Origin: Lutispora thermophila DSM 19022 | GTDB taxonomy: Bacteria > Bacillota > Clostridia > Lutisporales > Lutisporaceae | Assembly: GCF_900142105.1 (NCBI RefSeq) | Contig: NZ_FQZS01000016.1 | Span: 1 to 64,000, forward strand | Length of the DNA stretch: 64,000 bases | Direction of reading: 5' to 3' | Shown: positions 27,581 to 36,113 of the stretch, piece after piece | Numbering within the stretch: position 1 is the stretch's first letter | How the letters are laid out: every line of letters starts with the position of its first letter | Notes under the pieces: model-generated | The model's database searches: none | What the model was told of the DNA's origin: nothing | The model's input: only the letters and a program-made list of their open reading frames with translations | Program-made: the position numbers and the translations under genes

Positions 27581-28699
27581 ATGAGAAAATTAGCTGTTAT
27601 TTTGTTATTGATATTAACTATATTAGTAAATGGCTGTACAAATGCTAATATTTCAAGTGTAGATAACTTGGACAAGCCAACTACAGAACAAGGTTATCAG
27701 GAAGAAGAAGGAAAAGACAATGAAAGCAATGAGAATATTGAAGAAAATAGCAGAATTGATTATAAAAAGGTAAAACCAAATGAAAATGGACAAATTATGA
27801 TACTTATGTATCATGGTATCGGGGAAGAAGAATCTGAATGGGTAAGAACATCTGAGAATTTTAAAAAAGATTTGAAAACTCTATATGATAGCGGTTATAG
27901 GCTTGTAAGCTTAAGAGATTACATAAATAATAATATAAATGTAGAAGCAGGTTATACGCCTGTAGTATTAACTTTCGATGATGGTTTGCAAAATCAGTTT
28001 AACTTAATTGAAGAAGATGGCAAAATGAAGATTGATCCAAATTGTGCAATAGGGATATTAGAGGATTTTTATAAAGAACACCCTGATTTTGGAAAAGGTG
28101 CAAGTTTCTTTGTATATTACCCTATTCCATTTAGACAAAAAGAATTGATAAAAGAAAAATTTCAATTTTTGATTGAAAACGGTTATGAAATTGGGAATCA
28201 TGGATATAATCATGAAAATCTTGCTAAAGTTGGCATAGAAGGGGTTCAGAAATCTCTGGCGAAGAATGTGAAGGAGACTCAAGATATTCTTGAAGGTTAT
28301 GTGGTTGAATCCTTAGCTCTTCCTTATGGAGCTGCTCCTAAAGGTGATGACTATAAATATGTTGTGTCAGGTAACTATGAAGGAGTAAGTTATAATCATA
28401 AAGCCGTGTTAAAGGTTGGTAGTAATCCTGCACCTTCACCAAATAGCGTGAAATTTGATCCTCAGAGATTACCGAGAGTAAGAGCTAGCGAGATGGAGGT
28501 TCAAGGAACAGGTATTTATGATTACCTTAATTATTTTGAGAAAAATCCACATAAGAGATATATAAGCGATGGGAATCCCGATATAATAACAATTCCTGAA
28601 AGCGAAGTAGAAAATGTCGATATGGATAAAATAGAACAAAGCAATAAAAAGTTGATTATATATAGTTCGGAAACATATAAAATAGTGGATGAGAGTTAA
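27581..28699 (+). CDS. Polysaccharide deacetylase family lipoprotein
   Basis: 372 aa. Lipoprotein signal with lipobox 'ILVNGCTN' (C19), then a charged low-complexity linker (about 40-65) and a NodB-type domain: 'QIMILMYHGIG', 'PVVLTFDDGLQNQ' (FDDG metal-binding aspartates), 'NGYEIGNHGYNHENL' (H-x3-H-type zinc motif) and 'ALPYGAAPK'. It probably acts outside the cell, removing acetyl groups from peptidoglycan or another glycan. It is a single gene with its own promoter and terminator, flanked by the two SASP genes on the other strand; a spore role is possible but not shown. Confidence 0.88.
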   Translation: MRKLAVILLLILTILVNGCTNANISSVDNLDKPTTEQGYQEEEGKDNESNENIEENSRIDYKKVKPNENGQIMILMYHGIGEEESEWVRTSENFKKDLKTLYDSGYRLVSLRDYINNNINVEAGYTPVVLTFDDGLQNQFNLIEEDGKMKIDPNCAIGILEDFYKEHPDFGKGASFFVYYPIPFRQKELIKEKFQFLIENGYEIGNHGYNHENLAKVGIEGVQKSLAKNVKETQDILEGYVVESLALPYGAAPKGDDYKYVVSGNYEGVSYNHKAVLKVGSNPAPSPNSVKFDPQRLPRVRASEMEVQGTGIYDYLNYFEKNPHKRYISDGNPDIITIPESEVENVDMDKIEQSNKKLIIYSSETYKIVDES

Positions 28700-28716
28700 C
28701 TCCCATCCACTATTTT
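28679..28716 (+). terminator. Terminator after the deacetylase lipoprotein gene
   Basis: AAAATAGTGGATG (28679-28691) pairs with CATCCACTATTTT (28704-28716), with GAG/CTC continuing inward. It overlaps the stop codon. Confidence 0.85.
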
Positions 28717-28754
28717 ATATGCAATTGGAAAGTATAATTATACCTTGATATTGA

Positions 28755-28824
28755 CTTTCCGTAATGGGTTTCAAAAAGGGCTATCTTGATTGTTTAAACG
28801 CTTCTAAAGGAAGCCTTTCTTATA
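28755..28824. repeat. Dispersed intergenic repeat, copy 1
   Basis: Read on the minus strand: TATAAGAAAGGCTTCCTTTAGAA, then about 22 extra bases, then CCCTTTTTGAAACCCATTACGGAAAG. Copy 2 (34140-34187) has the same two blocks with few changes. Weaker copies may lie at 47652-47710 and 42770-42817. It sits between convergent genes and carries the SASP's likely terminator (GCTTC/GAAGC). Confidence 0.6.
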
Positions 28825-28836
28825 ACATCTCATTTG

Positions 28837-29007
28837 TCATTGCATTTTCTCCTGATATGCTTTTATCATTCTCCTAACCATTTCTCCACCAATTCTACCG
28901 GCATCTCTTGCAGAAAGAGTTCCATTATCTCCCGGTTTCCAGTTGATGCCCAATTGGCTGGCTACCTCTTCTTTAAATTTGTTTCGTGTATTCTTATTGT
29001 CGTTCAT
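28837..29007 (-). CDS. Small alpha/beta-type SASP, 56 aa
   Basis: A short gene, easily missed because it encodes only 56 aa. Residues 'NKFKEEVASQLG' and then 'GTLSARDAGRIGGEMVRRMI' match the SASP C-terminal DNA-binding signature, almost identical to the same region of the 74-aa SASP at 27115-27339. The GPR cleavage area ('FKEEVASQ') is less canonical. TTGGAGGTG lies 6 bases ahead of ATG 29007. It is likely a forespore protein. An opposite-strand reading over the same bases is a shadow. Confidence 0.93.
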   Translation of the reverse strand: MNDNKNTRNKFKEEVASQLGINWKPGDNGTLSARDAGRIGGEMVRRMIKAYQEKMQ

Positions 29008-29120
29008 ACAAGCACCTCCAAGATTACATGATGTTATGTTTTGCCTTGCTTACTAAGTATTATTTTGCCTTTATTGCTATTTATTAATCATGAAAATATT
29101 ACCTTGGAGATTTATAATAG

Positions 29121-29543
29121 TTATTGATTGTCCTTTGAGTTTGAAATATATTTTTTTGCGAAATACTCTATTATTTCTCTTCTTCTAATTATTCCAATAA
29201 AAATACCATTGTCATCAATAACGGGAACAAAATTTTGAGCGCTTGCTAAAGTGAGCAAATCTTCCATTTGAGCATTTATTCTTACAGCTATATTTTTTAT
29301 TCTTTGAGGTACATCTTCCAGAAGAATTTTATCAGTGTTTTCAAATGTAAGTCCAGGAGTGTTCTTAAGCTTCCATAAAAGATCACCTTCGGTTATAGTT
29401 CCGACATATCTGCCTTTATTATCTATTAAAGGAACGGCAGTGTAACCATGATGCTGCATCTTTTCTAAAGCCTGCCGCATAGTGTTTTTAGGACTCAAAA
29501 ATATTACTTCCGATTTTGCTACAAGAAAAAAAGCTATATTCAA
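29121..29543 (-). CDS. Tandem CBS-domain protein
   Basis: About 140 aa made of two CBS motifs (about 14-65 'TMRQALEKMQHHGYTAVPLIDNKGRYVGTITEGDLLW' and 80-135 'LTLASAQNFVPVIDDNGIFIGIIRRREII'). A pair like this binds adenine nucleotides and usually gates a partner's activity; no enzymatic domain is attached. The start is TTG 29543, seven bases after GGAGTG, giving a family-like 'NIAFFLVAKSEV' N-terminus. The ATG at 29561 lies upstream of that ribosome site and is unlikely. Monocistronic; partner unknown. Confidence 0.88.
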   Translation of the reverse strand: MNIAFFLVAKSEVIFLSPKNTMRQALEKMQHHGYTAVPLIDNKGRYVGTITEGDLLWKLKNTPGLTFENTDKILLEDVPQRIKNIAVRINAQMEDLLTLASAQNFVPVIDDNGIFIGIIRRREIIEYFAKKYISNSKDNQ

Positions 29544-29735
29544 ATATACCACTCCAATCATAAGTCATTATAGCAATAAACTGTGATGACAACTTTATTA
29601 TAATTATATTTGAACTTTAATACAACAATGCAAAATTTATTTATAAATCTTGGATATTGGACTTTGATGATATCATATACTTTATAGAGATTCAAATTGC
29701 TATATGATGATTAATTATGTTTAGGGGGGGTTTAA

Positions 29736-30506
29736 ATGAAACTTATTATAATAGACAAAAGAAGTATTAAAATATTTGTTTCAGCATTACTTATAATAAT
29801 TTTGTCAGCTATATATACCCTAGGATTCAATAGAGGAATTATAAGCGCCTTTGTTAATAATGAAAAAATGATACCTATATACTGTGTAGACACAGAAGAA
29901 AAGAAAATTGCCATAAGTTTCGATGCTGCTTGGGGATCAGATAAAACTGAAGATATTTTAAGTATACTTAAAGAACATAATGTGAAAACAACATTTTTTC
30001 TGGTGGCATTTTGGGTTGATAAGTATCCGGATATGGTAAAGAGAATTGATGAAGAAGGGCATGAGATAGGAAATCACTCTGCAACCCATCCAAATATGTC
30101 GAAATTGAGTGAAGAAAAGATAAGGGAAGAATTAACAATAACGTCAAATAAAATAGAAGCCATAACAGGAAAAAAAGTAACCTTATTTAGACCACCATTT
30201 GGTGATTATAATAACAGAGTGATAAGAGTTTCCAAAGAGTTGGGCTACTATGTTATCCAATGGGATGTAGATTCACTGGATTACAAGGACTATGGTGCAG
30301 AAGCCATAGTAGATAGAGTAATATCAAAAGTGAAAAATGGATCTATTGTTCTGTTCCACAATAATGCAACCTATATAACAGAAGCTTTGCCTGTAATACT
30401 TGATAGGCTTCAGGAAATGGGTTATGAGGTTGTACCAATATCAGAATTGATATACAAGGATAATTATTATATCGATCATACAGGGAAACAAATAAAACAT
30501 AAATAG
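29736..30506 (+). CDS. pdaB: PdaB-type polysaccharide deacetylase (sporulation)
   Basis: 256 aa. N-terminal membrane anchor or signal (about 13-32) followed by a NodB deacetylase domain: 'KKIAISFDAAWGSDKT' (the SFDAAWG variant is typical of PdaB), 'GHEIGNHSATHPNM' zinc motif, 'FRPPFGDYNN' and 'QWDVDSLDYKDYG'. PdaB is made in Bacillus sporulation and is needed for a stable cortex. GGGGGGG precedes ATG 29736. It leads a plus-strand run with a small helical protein and a Mur-like protein. Confidence 0.9.
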   Translation: MKLIIIDKRSIKIFVSALLIIILSAIYTLGFNRGIISAFVNNEKMIPIYCVDTEEKKIAISFDAAWGSDKTEDILSILKEHNVKTTFFLVAFWVDKYPDMVKRIDEEGHEIGNHSATHPNMSKLSEEKIREELTITSNKIEAITGKKVTLFRPPFGDYNNRVIRVSKELGYYVIQWDVDSLDYKDYGAEAIVDRVISKVKNGSIVLFHNNATYITEALPVILDRLQEMGYEVVPISELIYKDNYYIDHTGKQIKHK

Positions 30507-30571
30507 TGTAAATAATATATTTTGCTTAATATAATGTACTGAGGACAAATATTCTGGAGGTGGATAGCATT

Positions 30572-30772
30572 ATGGATGAGAAACACATGATCAAATCTCT
30601 AAAAAGAGCCATACGAATGGCCTTTGCTATTGAAAAGGTTATTAAAATATCCAATGCTATTGATGATATATCTGATGGAATAGAGGAAATTGAACAAAGT
30701 TTAGGCAGAAACAAATACCAAAGAAATGAAAACAGGCATCAACATATAGAAAAAAGTAAAATAGGCTATTAA
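30572..30772 (+). CDS. Small charged helical protein, unknown
   Basis: 66 aa from ATG 30572, with GGAGG 11 bases upstream; GTG 30560 is inside that ribosome site. Residues about 3-50 look like two amphipathic helices ('KHMIKSLKRAIRMAFAIEKVIKISNAIDDISDGIEEIEQSL'), and a polar His/Lys-rich tail follows. No membrane segment or known family. It lies between pdaB and the Mur-like gene, which hints at a sporulation or envelope setting. Real-gene status rests on the ribosome site, the coding-like composition and its place in the gap. Confidence 0.6.
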   Translation: MDEKHMIKSLKRAIRMAFAIEKVIKISNAIDDISDGIEEIEQSLGRNKYQRNENRHQHIEKSKIGY

Positions 30773-30895
30773 TGTAAATATATAAAATATATATAATAAA
30801 TGTTATAATCATACTAAAGTCCAAGTTCAATGAAATACATAAAAATATATTATCAGCTAACTATATATTATACTACGGATATAGGAGATGATAAT

Positions 30896-32254
30896 ATGTT
30901 TGGGTGTTTAGAACACATAGTTGGAGATAGTAGAATTACTTTGGAATCGGATAACATAACTCCAGGAATGATTTATATAGATATGGATAGAAGGACAAGA
31001 AAAGGTATTTATAAAGCATATAAAAATGGAGCTTCTCTAATTATTACAGATAAGATTGTGTCAGACCCTAGGATTCCAACAATTAAAGTCAAAGATACTG
31101 AAGAAGCATATTTATTTTTATTGAATCTTTTTTATGGAAAGCCAATAGACAAAGTAAATCTTATTGGAGTATATGGAGGTAATAAAGCGGATATTGTTGT
31201 TAAACTTCTTGATGGAATATTTGCTAATTATTTTTCTAAATCCGTGGAAAGTAGAGAGCTTACAGATTTTGCATACACCATTATATCAAATAAGTTAAAG
31301 TATGCTGCGGAAAGGCTATTTTACTATATAGCATTATGTGTTTCTAAAAATATTAGAACAATACCTATAAACTCTTCCAGAGGACTTGAGAGATTTGGGG
31401 AAGTATTAAATAGCAGATATGATTGTAATATACTGATAGATGAAAGTACTATTAGAGAAAGTGAAGTGAATAACATTGGCCCTAATAAGGTTCTGTTTAT
31501 AAACATTGATAATCCCTATATTTTAAAAACTATTGATGGACAAAAAGAAAACATTGTGATTACATTTGGACTAAATAAAAAGGCTGCGGTTACCGCTACC
31601 AGTATAGAGTATGGAGAGGTCACTAAATTCAATTACTGCTTGCAGAGATCAATTTATAGCAAATCTGGTAGGATAATTGAGCCTTTTGAAGTGCCTGTTG
31701 CCATGAAAGGCTTAGGTATCAATAAGATATATTCGGCATTGGCTGCCATAAGTTGCTCATTATATTATGATATTGATATTGAGTGTATTAAAGAAGCTTT
31801 ATGTCAATATGACGGTAGTGGAAGAGACTTTTCAATAGTTAATTGTGACTGTTTTACATTAGTAAACAGTTATTGTATGACACAAAATGATTATAAAGAA
31901 ACCTTTGAAAAAATTCAAATGCTGGATTATGAAGATTTGCATATCATCATTTCAGAAGCGCAATTGAATCATGATAATTTTGGTAATTATTTCCTTAACC
32001 TGATTAATGAATGGAGTTCCAGCTTGAATATTAAGGAGTTGATAATTCTATCGAATCAAAGTGAAGATATTATAAAATGTAATTGTAAGATTCTGACTAA
32101 CATTCAGGTCAAATATTTTAATCAATTATCAAAGGCTTTGATGAGTTCTATAGGTTACTTATCACAAAGGGATATTCTTCTATTACTTGGTGGTGATGAG
32201 ATAAGTTCAGCCCAATACATAATAGAATTACTTATTCAATACAAATTATTATGA
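30896..32254 (+). CDS. Degenerate Mur-ligase (MurE)-like protein
   Basis: 452 aa from ATG 30896 (TAGGAGATGAT upstream). The N-terminal domain follows MurE closely: 'HIVGDSRITLESDNITPGMIYIDMD', 'GIYKAYKNGASLIITD', 'TIKVKDTEEAYLFLLNLFYGKP', 'LIGVYGG'. The ATP loop, GTNGKTT in active enzymes, is 'GGNKADI' (94-100), one residue short and lacking the Gly-Lys-Thr-Thr. The substrate/Mg blocks are also lost: at about residue 306 'GSGRDF' replaces GRF-type sequence, and 'VNSYCMTQND' stands where VDYAHTPD is expected. The frame is intact, so this is a probable pseudo-enzyme rather than a pseudogene. It lies between spore and DNA-binding genes. Function unknown. Confidence 0.7.
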   Translation: MFGCLEHIVGDSRITLESDNITPGMIYIDMDRRTRKGIYKAYKNGASLIITDKIVSDPRIPTIKVKDTEEAYLFLLNLFYGKPIDKVNLIGVYGGNKADIVVKLLDGIFANYFSKSVESRELTDFAYTIISNKLKYAAERLFYYIALCVSKNIRTIPINSSRGLERFGEVLNSRYDCNILIDESTIRESEVNNIGPNKVLFINIDNPYILKTIDGQKENIVITFGLNKKAAVTATSIEYGEVTKFNYCLQRSIYSKSGRIIEPFEVPVAMKGLGINKIYSALAAISCSLYYDIDIECIKEALCQYDGSGRDFSIVNCDCFTLVNSYCMTQNDYKETFEKIQMLDYEDLHIIISEAQLNHDNFGNYFLNLINEWSSSLNIKELIILSNQSEDIIKCNCKILTNIQVKYFNQLSKALMSSIGYLSQRDILLLLGGDEISSAQYIIELLIQYKLL

Positions 32255-32343
32255 TAAATATATTCATAATATATTAGACATGTGAATATTAATAGTGTAG
32301 ATTATCGAAAAACTCAAGAGCAAGGAAGGAGTGGGGGTCAATA

Positions 32344-33033
32344 ATGGTTGACAAAGTTATTTCCAATAATGTAGTTACAGTCTCAGGGATTGTAAAAGAT
32401 AATCCTGTATTCAGTCATGAAATGTTTGGTGAGGATTTTTATAATGTTAATCTGATAGTGCCCAGATTGAGTGATGTTTCGGATGAATTGCCTGTAACCA
32501 TATCAGAAAGATTAATGGTTGGTATCAATATTGAAAAAGGTACTCAGTTGATAATAGACGGGCAGCTTCGGTCTTATAATAAAGTTGTTGATGGAAGTAA
32601 TAAATTAATATTAACGGTTTTTGCTAGAAATGTAAGCTTAGCGAATGAAGAGTTAAAGAATCCGAATCAGATATTCCTTGATGGTTACATATGTAAAAAA
32701 CCAATTTATCGAACTACCCCTTTTGGAAGGGAAATAACAGATATGCTTATTGCTGTAAATCGTCCCTATAATAAGTCTGACTATATACCATGTATAGCTT
32801 GGGGTAGAAATGCAAGATATTCAGAGAAACTCCAAGTTGGAGAAAGAATAAGAGTATGGGGGAGAATTCAAAGTAGAGAGTATCAAAAGAAAATTTCAGA
32901 AGAAGAGGTGATTACAAGAGTTGCATATGAAGTTTCAATATCGAAGATGGAAGTAGTAGATAAAAATACTCTAGATATGAAAAACTCAGAAGATCGCAGG
33001 GATGATGATGGTATAGAGGAAGATAAAGAATAG
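32344..33033 (+). CDS. Tandem OB-fold single-strand DNA-binding-like protein
   Basis: 229 aa with two SSB/PriB-like OB folds: the first about 8-105 ('NNVVTVSGIVKDNPVFSHEMFGEDFYNVNLIVPRLS', 'LIIDGQLRSYNK'), the second about 108-205 ('NQIFLDGYICKKPIYRTTPFGREITDMLIAVNRP', 'IPCIAWGRNARY', 'RIRVWGRIQSREYQKK'). The end is acidic (residues 205-229), as in SSB tails, but I see no canonical DDDIPF tip. Related two-OB proteins occur in Clostridia alongside the normal Ssb. AAGGAGTGG lies ahead of ATG 32344. A role in DNA replication or repair, perhaps in the spore, is inferred. Confidence 0.8.
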   Translation: MVDKVISNNVVTVSGIVKDNPVFSHEMFGEDFYNVNLIVPRLSDVSDELPVTISERLMVGINIEKGTQLIIDGQLRSYNKVVDGSNKLILTVFARNVSLANEELKNPNQIFLDGYICKKPIYRTTPFGREITDMLIAVNRPYNKSDYIPCIAWGRNARYSEKLQVGERIRVWGRIQSREYQKKISEEEVITRVAYEVSISKMEVVDKNTLDMKNSEDRRDDDGIEEDKE

Positions 33034-33034
33034 T

Positions 33035-33062
33035 AAAAAGGAGCTTCTAGTTCCTTTTTTCT
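33035..33062 (+). terminator. Terminator after the SSB-like gene
   Basis: AAAAAGGA (33035-33042) pairs with TCCTTTTT (33052-33059), followed by more T. Confidence 0.8.
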
Positions 33063-33201
33063 TTGTTTTATTAACTATTGTGGTATCGTATAAATCTATA
33101 TATAATGTATGTAATGAAACTTGTGATGCATATACTCGAATGGGTGTGGAGCATGAATCCGATTAAAAAGACTATAGACATAAAAATATGGAGGTAAAAT
33201 T

Positions 33202-34074
33202 ATGGGTTTAATTGATAGAATATATAACGGTAAATTGAAATATCCGGTAATGATTTTTACTATATTGTTAGGCAGCCTTATTAGTGGCATATCATTTAAT
33301 GCATTTATAATGCCACATAAACTACTTAGCGGAGGTATTAGTGGAATAGCACTCATAACCAATTATCTTACAGGTATTAGTCCTGGAGTTCTTATTTTTG
33401 CTCTTAACGTACCTATATTTGTTTTAGGTTATAAATTTATAGATAAGGAATTCATTATCCTCAGCTTAATCGGTATGACATCTTTTTCTATATTCATAGA
33501 TGCCTTTAGTTTTCTAAGGGGGCTTTATATAGTAGATGATGTAATGTTGTCCTGTTTGTATGGTGGAATATTAAACGGAATTGGAATGGGAATAGTTTTC
33601 AGAAACAGAGCGTCCCAAGGTGGAATTGATATAGTAGCTGTAATAGTAAAAAAGTATATGTCAATTAATCTTGGAAGTACTTCTTTAGTTATTAATCTTA
33701 TAATAATACTTGTTGCTTCTTTTATATATGGCTTAAAACCTGCTCTTTATACTTTGATAACTATTTATGTGGCTTCTCAAGTTCTTGATAAAGTTCAGCA
33801 AGGCTTTGATATAAGAAAACAGGTTATTATAATATCTGAAAGGGAAGATGAAGTTGTGCAAGAAATTCTTAAAAAACTTCATAGAGGTGTTACATATTTA
33901 GATGGAGAGGGAGCATTTACAGGTAAAAAGAAGAAAGTAATATACTGTATTGTAGCTTTAAATCAACTTGCTAAGTTGAAGCAAATAGTCAAAGAAATAG
34001 ATCCTAATGCATTTATGGCAGTAAGTGATACAGCAGAGGTTTTAGGGAGAGGTTTCAGTAAGAGAGGAGTATAA
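33202..34074 (+). CDS. YitT family membrane protein (DUF161 + DUF2179)
   Basis: 290 aa. Five or six membrane helices in residues 10-205 with YitT family repeats ('GISFNAFIMPHKLLSGGISGIALI', 'GIGMGIVFRNRASQGGIDIVAVIVKKY'), then a cytoplasmic DUF2179 domain (about 210-285, 'KQVIIISEREDEVVQEILKKLHRGVTYLDGEGAFTGKKKKVIYCIV'). The function of the family is not settled. ATATGGAGGT precedes ATG 33202. Single gene closed by a strong terminator. Confidence 0.9.
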   Translation: MGLIDRIYNGKLKYPVMIFTILLGSLISGISFNAFIMPHKLLSGGISGIALITNYLTGISPGVLIFALNVPIFVLGYKFIDKEFIILSLIGMTSFSIFIDAFSFLRGLYIVDDVMLSCLYGGILNGIGMGIVFRNRASQGGIDIVAVIVKKYMSINLGSTSLVINLIIILVASFIYGLKPALYTLITIYVASQVLDKVQQGFDIRKQVIIISEREDEVVQEILKKLHRGVTYLDGEGAFTGKKKKVIYCIVALNQLAKLKQIVKEIDPNAFMAVSDTAEVLGRGFSKRGV

Positions 34075-34106
34075 AAATGGAATGGGTGTTTCCATTCCAT
34101 TTTTTA
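34071..34106 (+). terminator. Terminator after the YitT gene
   Basis: AAAAATGGAATGG (34073-34085) pairs with CCATTCCATTTTT (34092-34104). Confidence 0.88.
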
Positions 34107-34139
34107 TAACACATAGAAAAGTATCTAACTTATTATAAT

Positions 34140-34187
34140 CTTTTCATAATGGGTTACAAAAGGATTCCAAAGTAAGCCTTTCTTATA
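34140..34187. repeat. Dispersed intergenic repeat, copy 2
   Basis: Minus strand: TATAAGAAAGGCTTACTTTGGAA then TCCTTTTGTAACCCATTATGAAAAG. The same blocks as copy 1 (28755-28824), without its central 22-base spacer. It overlaps the last bases of lysC. Confidence 0.6.
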
Positions 34188-35388
34188 GATTATATTCTCT
34201 TGCAACTGCTTCAATGGCTTTCTTTTGATCTTCAGGATTGATTACGTAAGAAATCTTTATTTCTGAAGTTGTTATAATATGAACAGCTATATCATTTTCC
34301 GCCAATATTTCAAACATTTTAGAAGCTACACCTGACTGGCTTTTCATTCCTATTCCAATAACGGAAAGCTTTGTTATGTTATCAAATGTTTCATAACTAA
34401 AAGTAAAGATTTCCTTTTTATATTGCTCAAGTATACTAATGGCTTGAGACAAATCATTTTTAGGCAAAGTAAATGATATACTTACAAGCTTATTAACAGG
34501 AGTTGTCTGGCTTATCATATCTATATTTATATCTAATTTAGCAATTTTGGAAAAAATATCTGCAATAATCTTTATATCATGAGGTACTCCATTTAATGTT
34601 ATCATTGCTTCGTTATTATCAACCGCCAGTCCTGTAATTGCTGTTTTTTCCATAGTTTCATCCAACTCCTTAATTATTGTTCCTTTGATGTTGCCTGTGT
34701 TTAGTGCAACTGTTACAGGTACATTGTAAATTTCAGCTAACTCAACTGCACGAGTATGTATTACTCCTGCACCTGAGCTTGCAAGTTCTAGCATTTCCTC
34801 GTAGCTTATAACTTCTAGTTTTCTTGCAGATGGATACAGTCTTGGATCTATAGTATATATGCCATCTACATCTGTATATATTTCACATGGGCAACCTAGT
34901 TTAGCAGCAATTGCTACTGCAGTAGTATCTGAGCCACCACGTCCCAAAGTAGTAATTTCATTCTTTTCATTTACACCCTGAAACCCAGCAACTATAACTA
35001 CTTTACCTTTGTTGATAGCATCTAATATAATGTTTTTATTAATTTCTGCTATTCTTGATTTTGTATGATATCCTTCTGTTTTGATACCTAGTTGAGGACC
35101 AGTAAATGATATTGCAGCAACTCCAATTTCATTTAATGCGATAGATAAGAGAGATATGGAAACTTGCTCACCAGTTGCCATGAGCACATCCATTTCTCTT
35201 TTTTTAGGTGTATCACTTATTTGGTGAGCCATGTCAATGAGATAGTCTGTAGTCTTTCCCATTGCTGATACTACTACCACCAAATCAAAGCCTTCTTTTT
35301 TACATTCGGCAATTCTTTTTGCTACATTTTTAATTTTTTCAATATTTTCAACTGAACTGCCGCCATATTTTTGCACAATTATTGGCAT
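34183..35388 (-). CDS. lysC: Aspartate kinase
   Basis: 401-aa aspartokinase, first step of the aspartate family pathway. The kinase domain begins 'IVQKYGGSSVENIEKI' and has 'VVVVSAMGKTTDYLI', 'ATGEQVSISLL', 'GFQGVNEKNEITTLGRGGSDTTAVAIA' and 'EIYTDVDGIYTIDPR'. Two ACT regulatory domains follow (about 260-400), so feedback by lysine and/or threonine is likely. It is the last gene of the asd-dapA-dapB-dapH-lysC operon under the lysine riboswitch. Confidence 0.97.
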   Translation of the reverse strand: MPIIVQKYGGSSVENIEKIKNVAKRIAECKKEGFDLVVVVSAMGKTTDYLIDMAHQISDTPKKREMDVLMATGEQVSISLLSIALNEIGVAAISFTGPQLGIKTEGYHTKSRIAEINKNIILDAINKGKVVIVAGFQGVNEKNEITTLGRGGSDTTAVAIAAKLGCPCEIYTDVDGIYTIDPRLYPSARKLEVISYEEMLELASSGAGVIHTRAVELAEIYNVPVTVALNTGNIKGTIIKELDETMEKTAITGLAVDNNEAMITLNGVPHDIKIIADIFSKIAKLDINIDMISQTTPVNKLVSISFTLPKNDLSQAISILEQYKKEIFTFSYETFDNITKLSVIGIGMKSQSGVASKMFEILAENDIAVHIITTSEIKISYVINPEDQKKAIEAVAREYNL

Positions 35389-35399
35389 AAAATCACATC

Positions 35400-36113
35400 C
35401 TACTTTCTCAAATCATCTAGTAGTTCTTTTTTATTTTCATCTAATTCATTGGTATTTTTAATTATTTTAGCTGGGATGCCTGCAACAACAGTTCCTGGAG
35501 GTACATCTTTAGTGACTACAGAACCGGCTGCCACAACAGATCCTTTTCCTACAGTGACACCTTCAAGTACTACGGCATTTGCACCAACTAATACATTATC
35601 TTCAATAACCACCGGTTTTGAACTTGGTGGTTCTAAAACTCCTGCCAGTACAGCTCCTGCACCAATATGACAGTTACTACCTACAATTGCTCTGGCACCT
35701 AGTACCGCATTCATATCTATCATTGTATTGCTTCCTATTTCAGCGCCAATATTGATTATTGCTCCCATCATTATTACGGCATTGTTTCCAATGGATACTC
35801 TATCCCTTATAATAGCGCCTGGTTCTATACGTGCATTTACTTTTCTTGTATCTAATAAGGGTATTGCGGAATTTCTTCTATCGTATTCAATATGATATTT
35901 TTCTATTTTATCTGAGTTACACTCTATATACTTTTCAACTTCTTCATTTTCTCCAAATAATATCCAAAGACTGTCCATGCCATAAAAATCTATGGAACCA
36001 AATGCCATATTATCAAGTGAACCTTTTATATATGCTTTAACTGGAGTGCTTTTCTTAGAATTTTTAATAAACTCTGCAATTTTATATGGGTTTGTTAGTT
36101 CAATATCACTCAT
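35400..36113 (-). CDS. dapH: Tetrahydrodipicolinate N-acetyltransferase
   Basis: 237 aa. N-terminal DapH domain (1-85, '[25 protein letters not shown]') and a left-handed beta-helix of hexapeptide repeats (about 90-205: '[51 protein letters not shown]', '[38 protein letters not shown]'). It uses acetyl-CoA, giving the acetylated branch of diaminopimelate synthesis, as in Bacillus. Its start overlaps the end of dapB by 8 bases. Confidence 0.95.
   Translation of the reverse strand: MSDIELTNPYKIAEFIKNSKKSTPVKAYIKGSLDNMAFGSIDFYGMDSLWILFGENEEVEKYIECNSDKIEKYHIEYDRRNSAIPLLDTRKVNARIEPGAIIRDRVSIGNNAVIMMGAIINIGAEIGSNTMIDMNAVLGARAIVGSNCHIGAGAVLAGVLEPPSSKPVVIEDNVLVGANAVVLEGVTVGKGSVVAAGSVVTKDVPPGTVVAGIPAKIIKNTNELDENKKELLDDLRK

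Noticed and set aside
28834-29031. 65-codon plus-strand frame
   Set aside because: It is the opposite strand of the 56-aa SASP gene, which has a clear ribosome site and family motif.
33140-33201. A 14-codon leader peptide ahead of the YitT gene
   Set aside because: The putative ribosome site is one base from the ATG, and the codons show no regulatory run.
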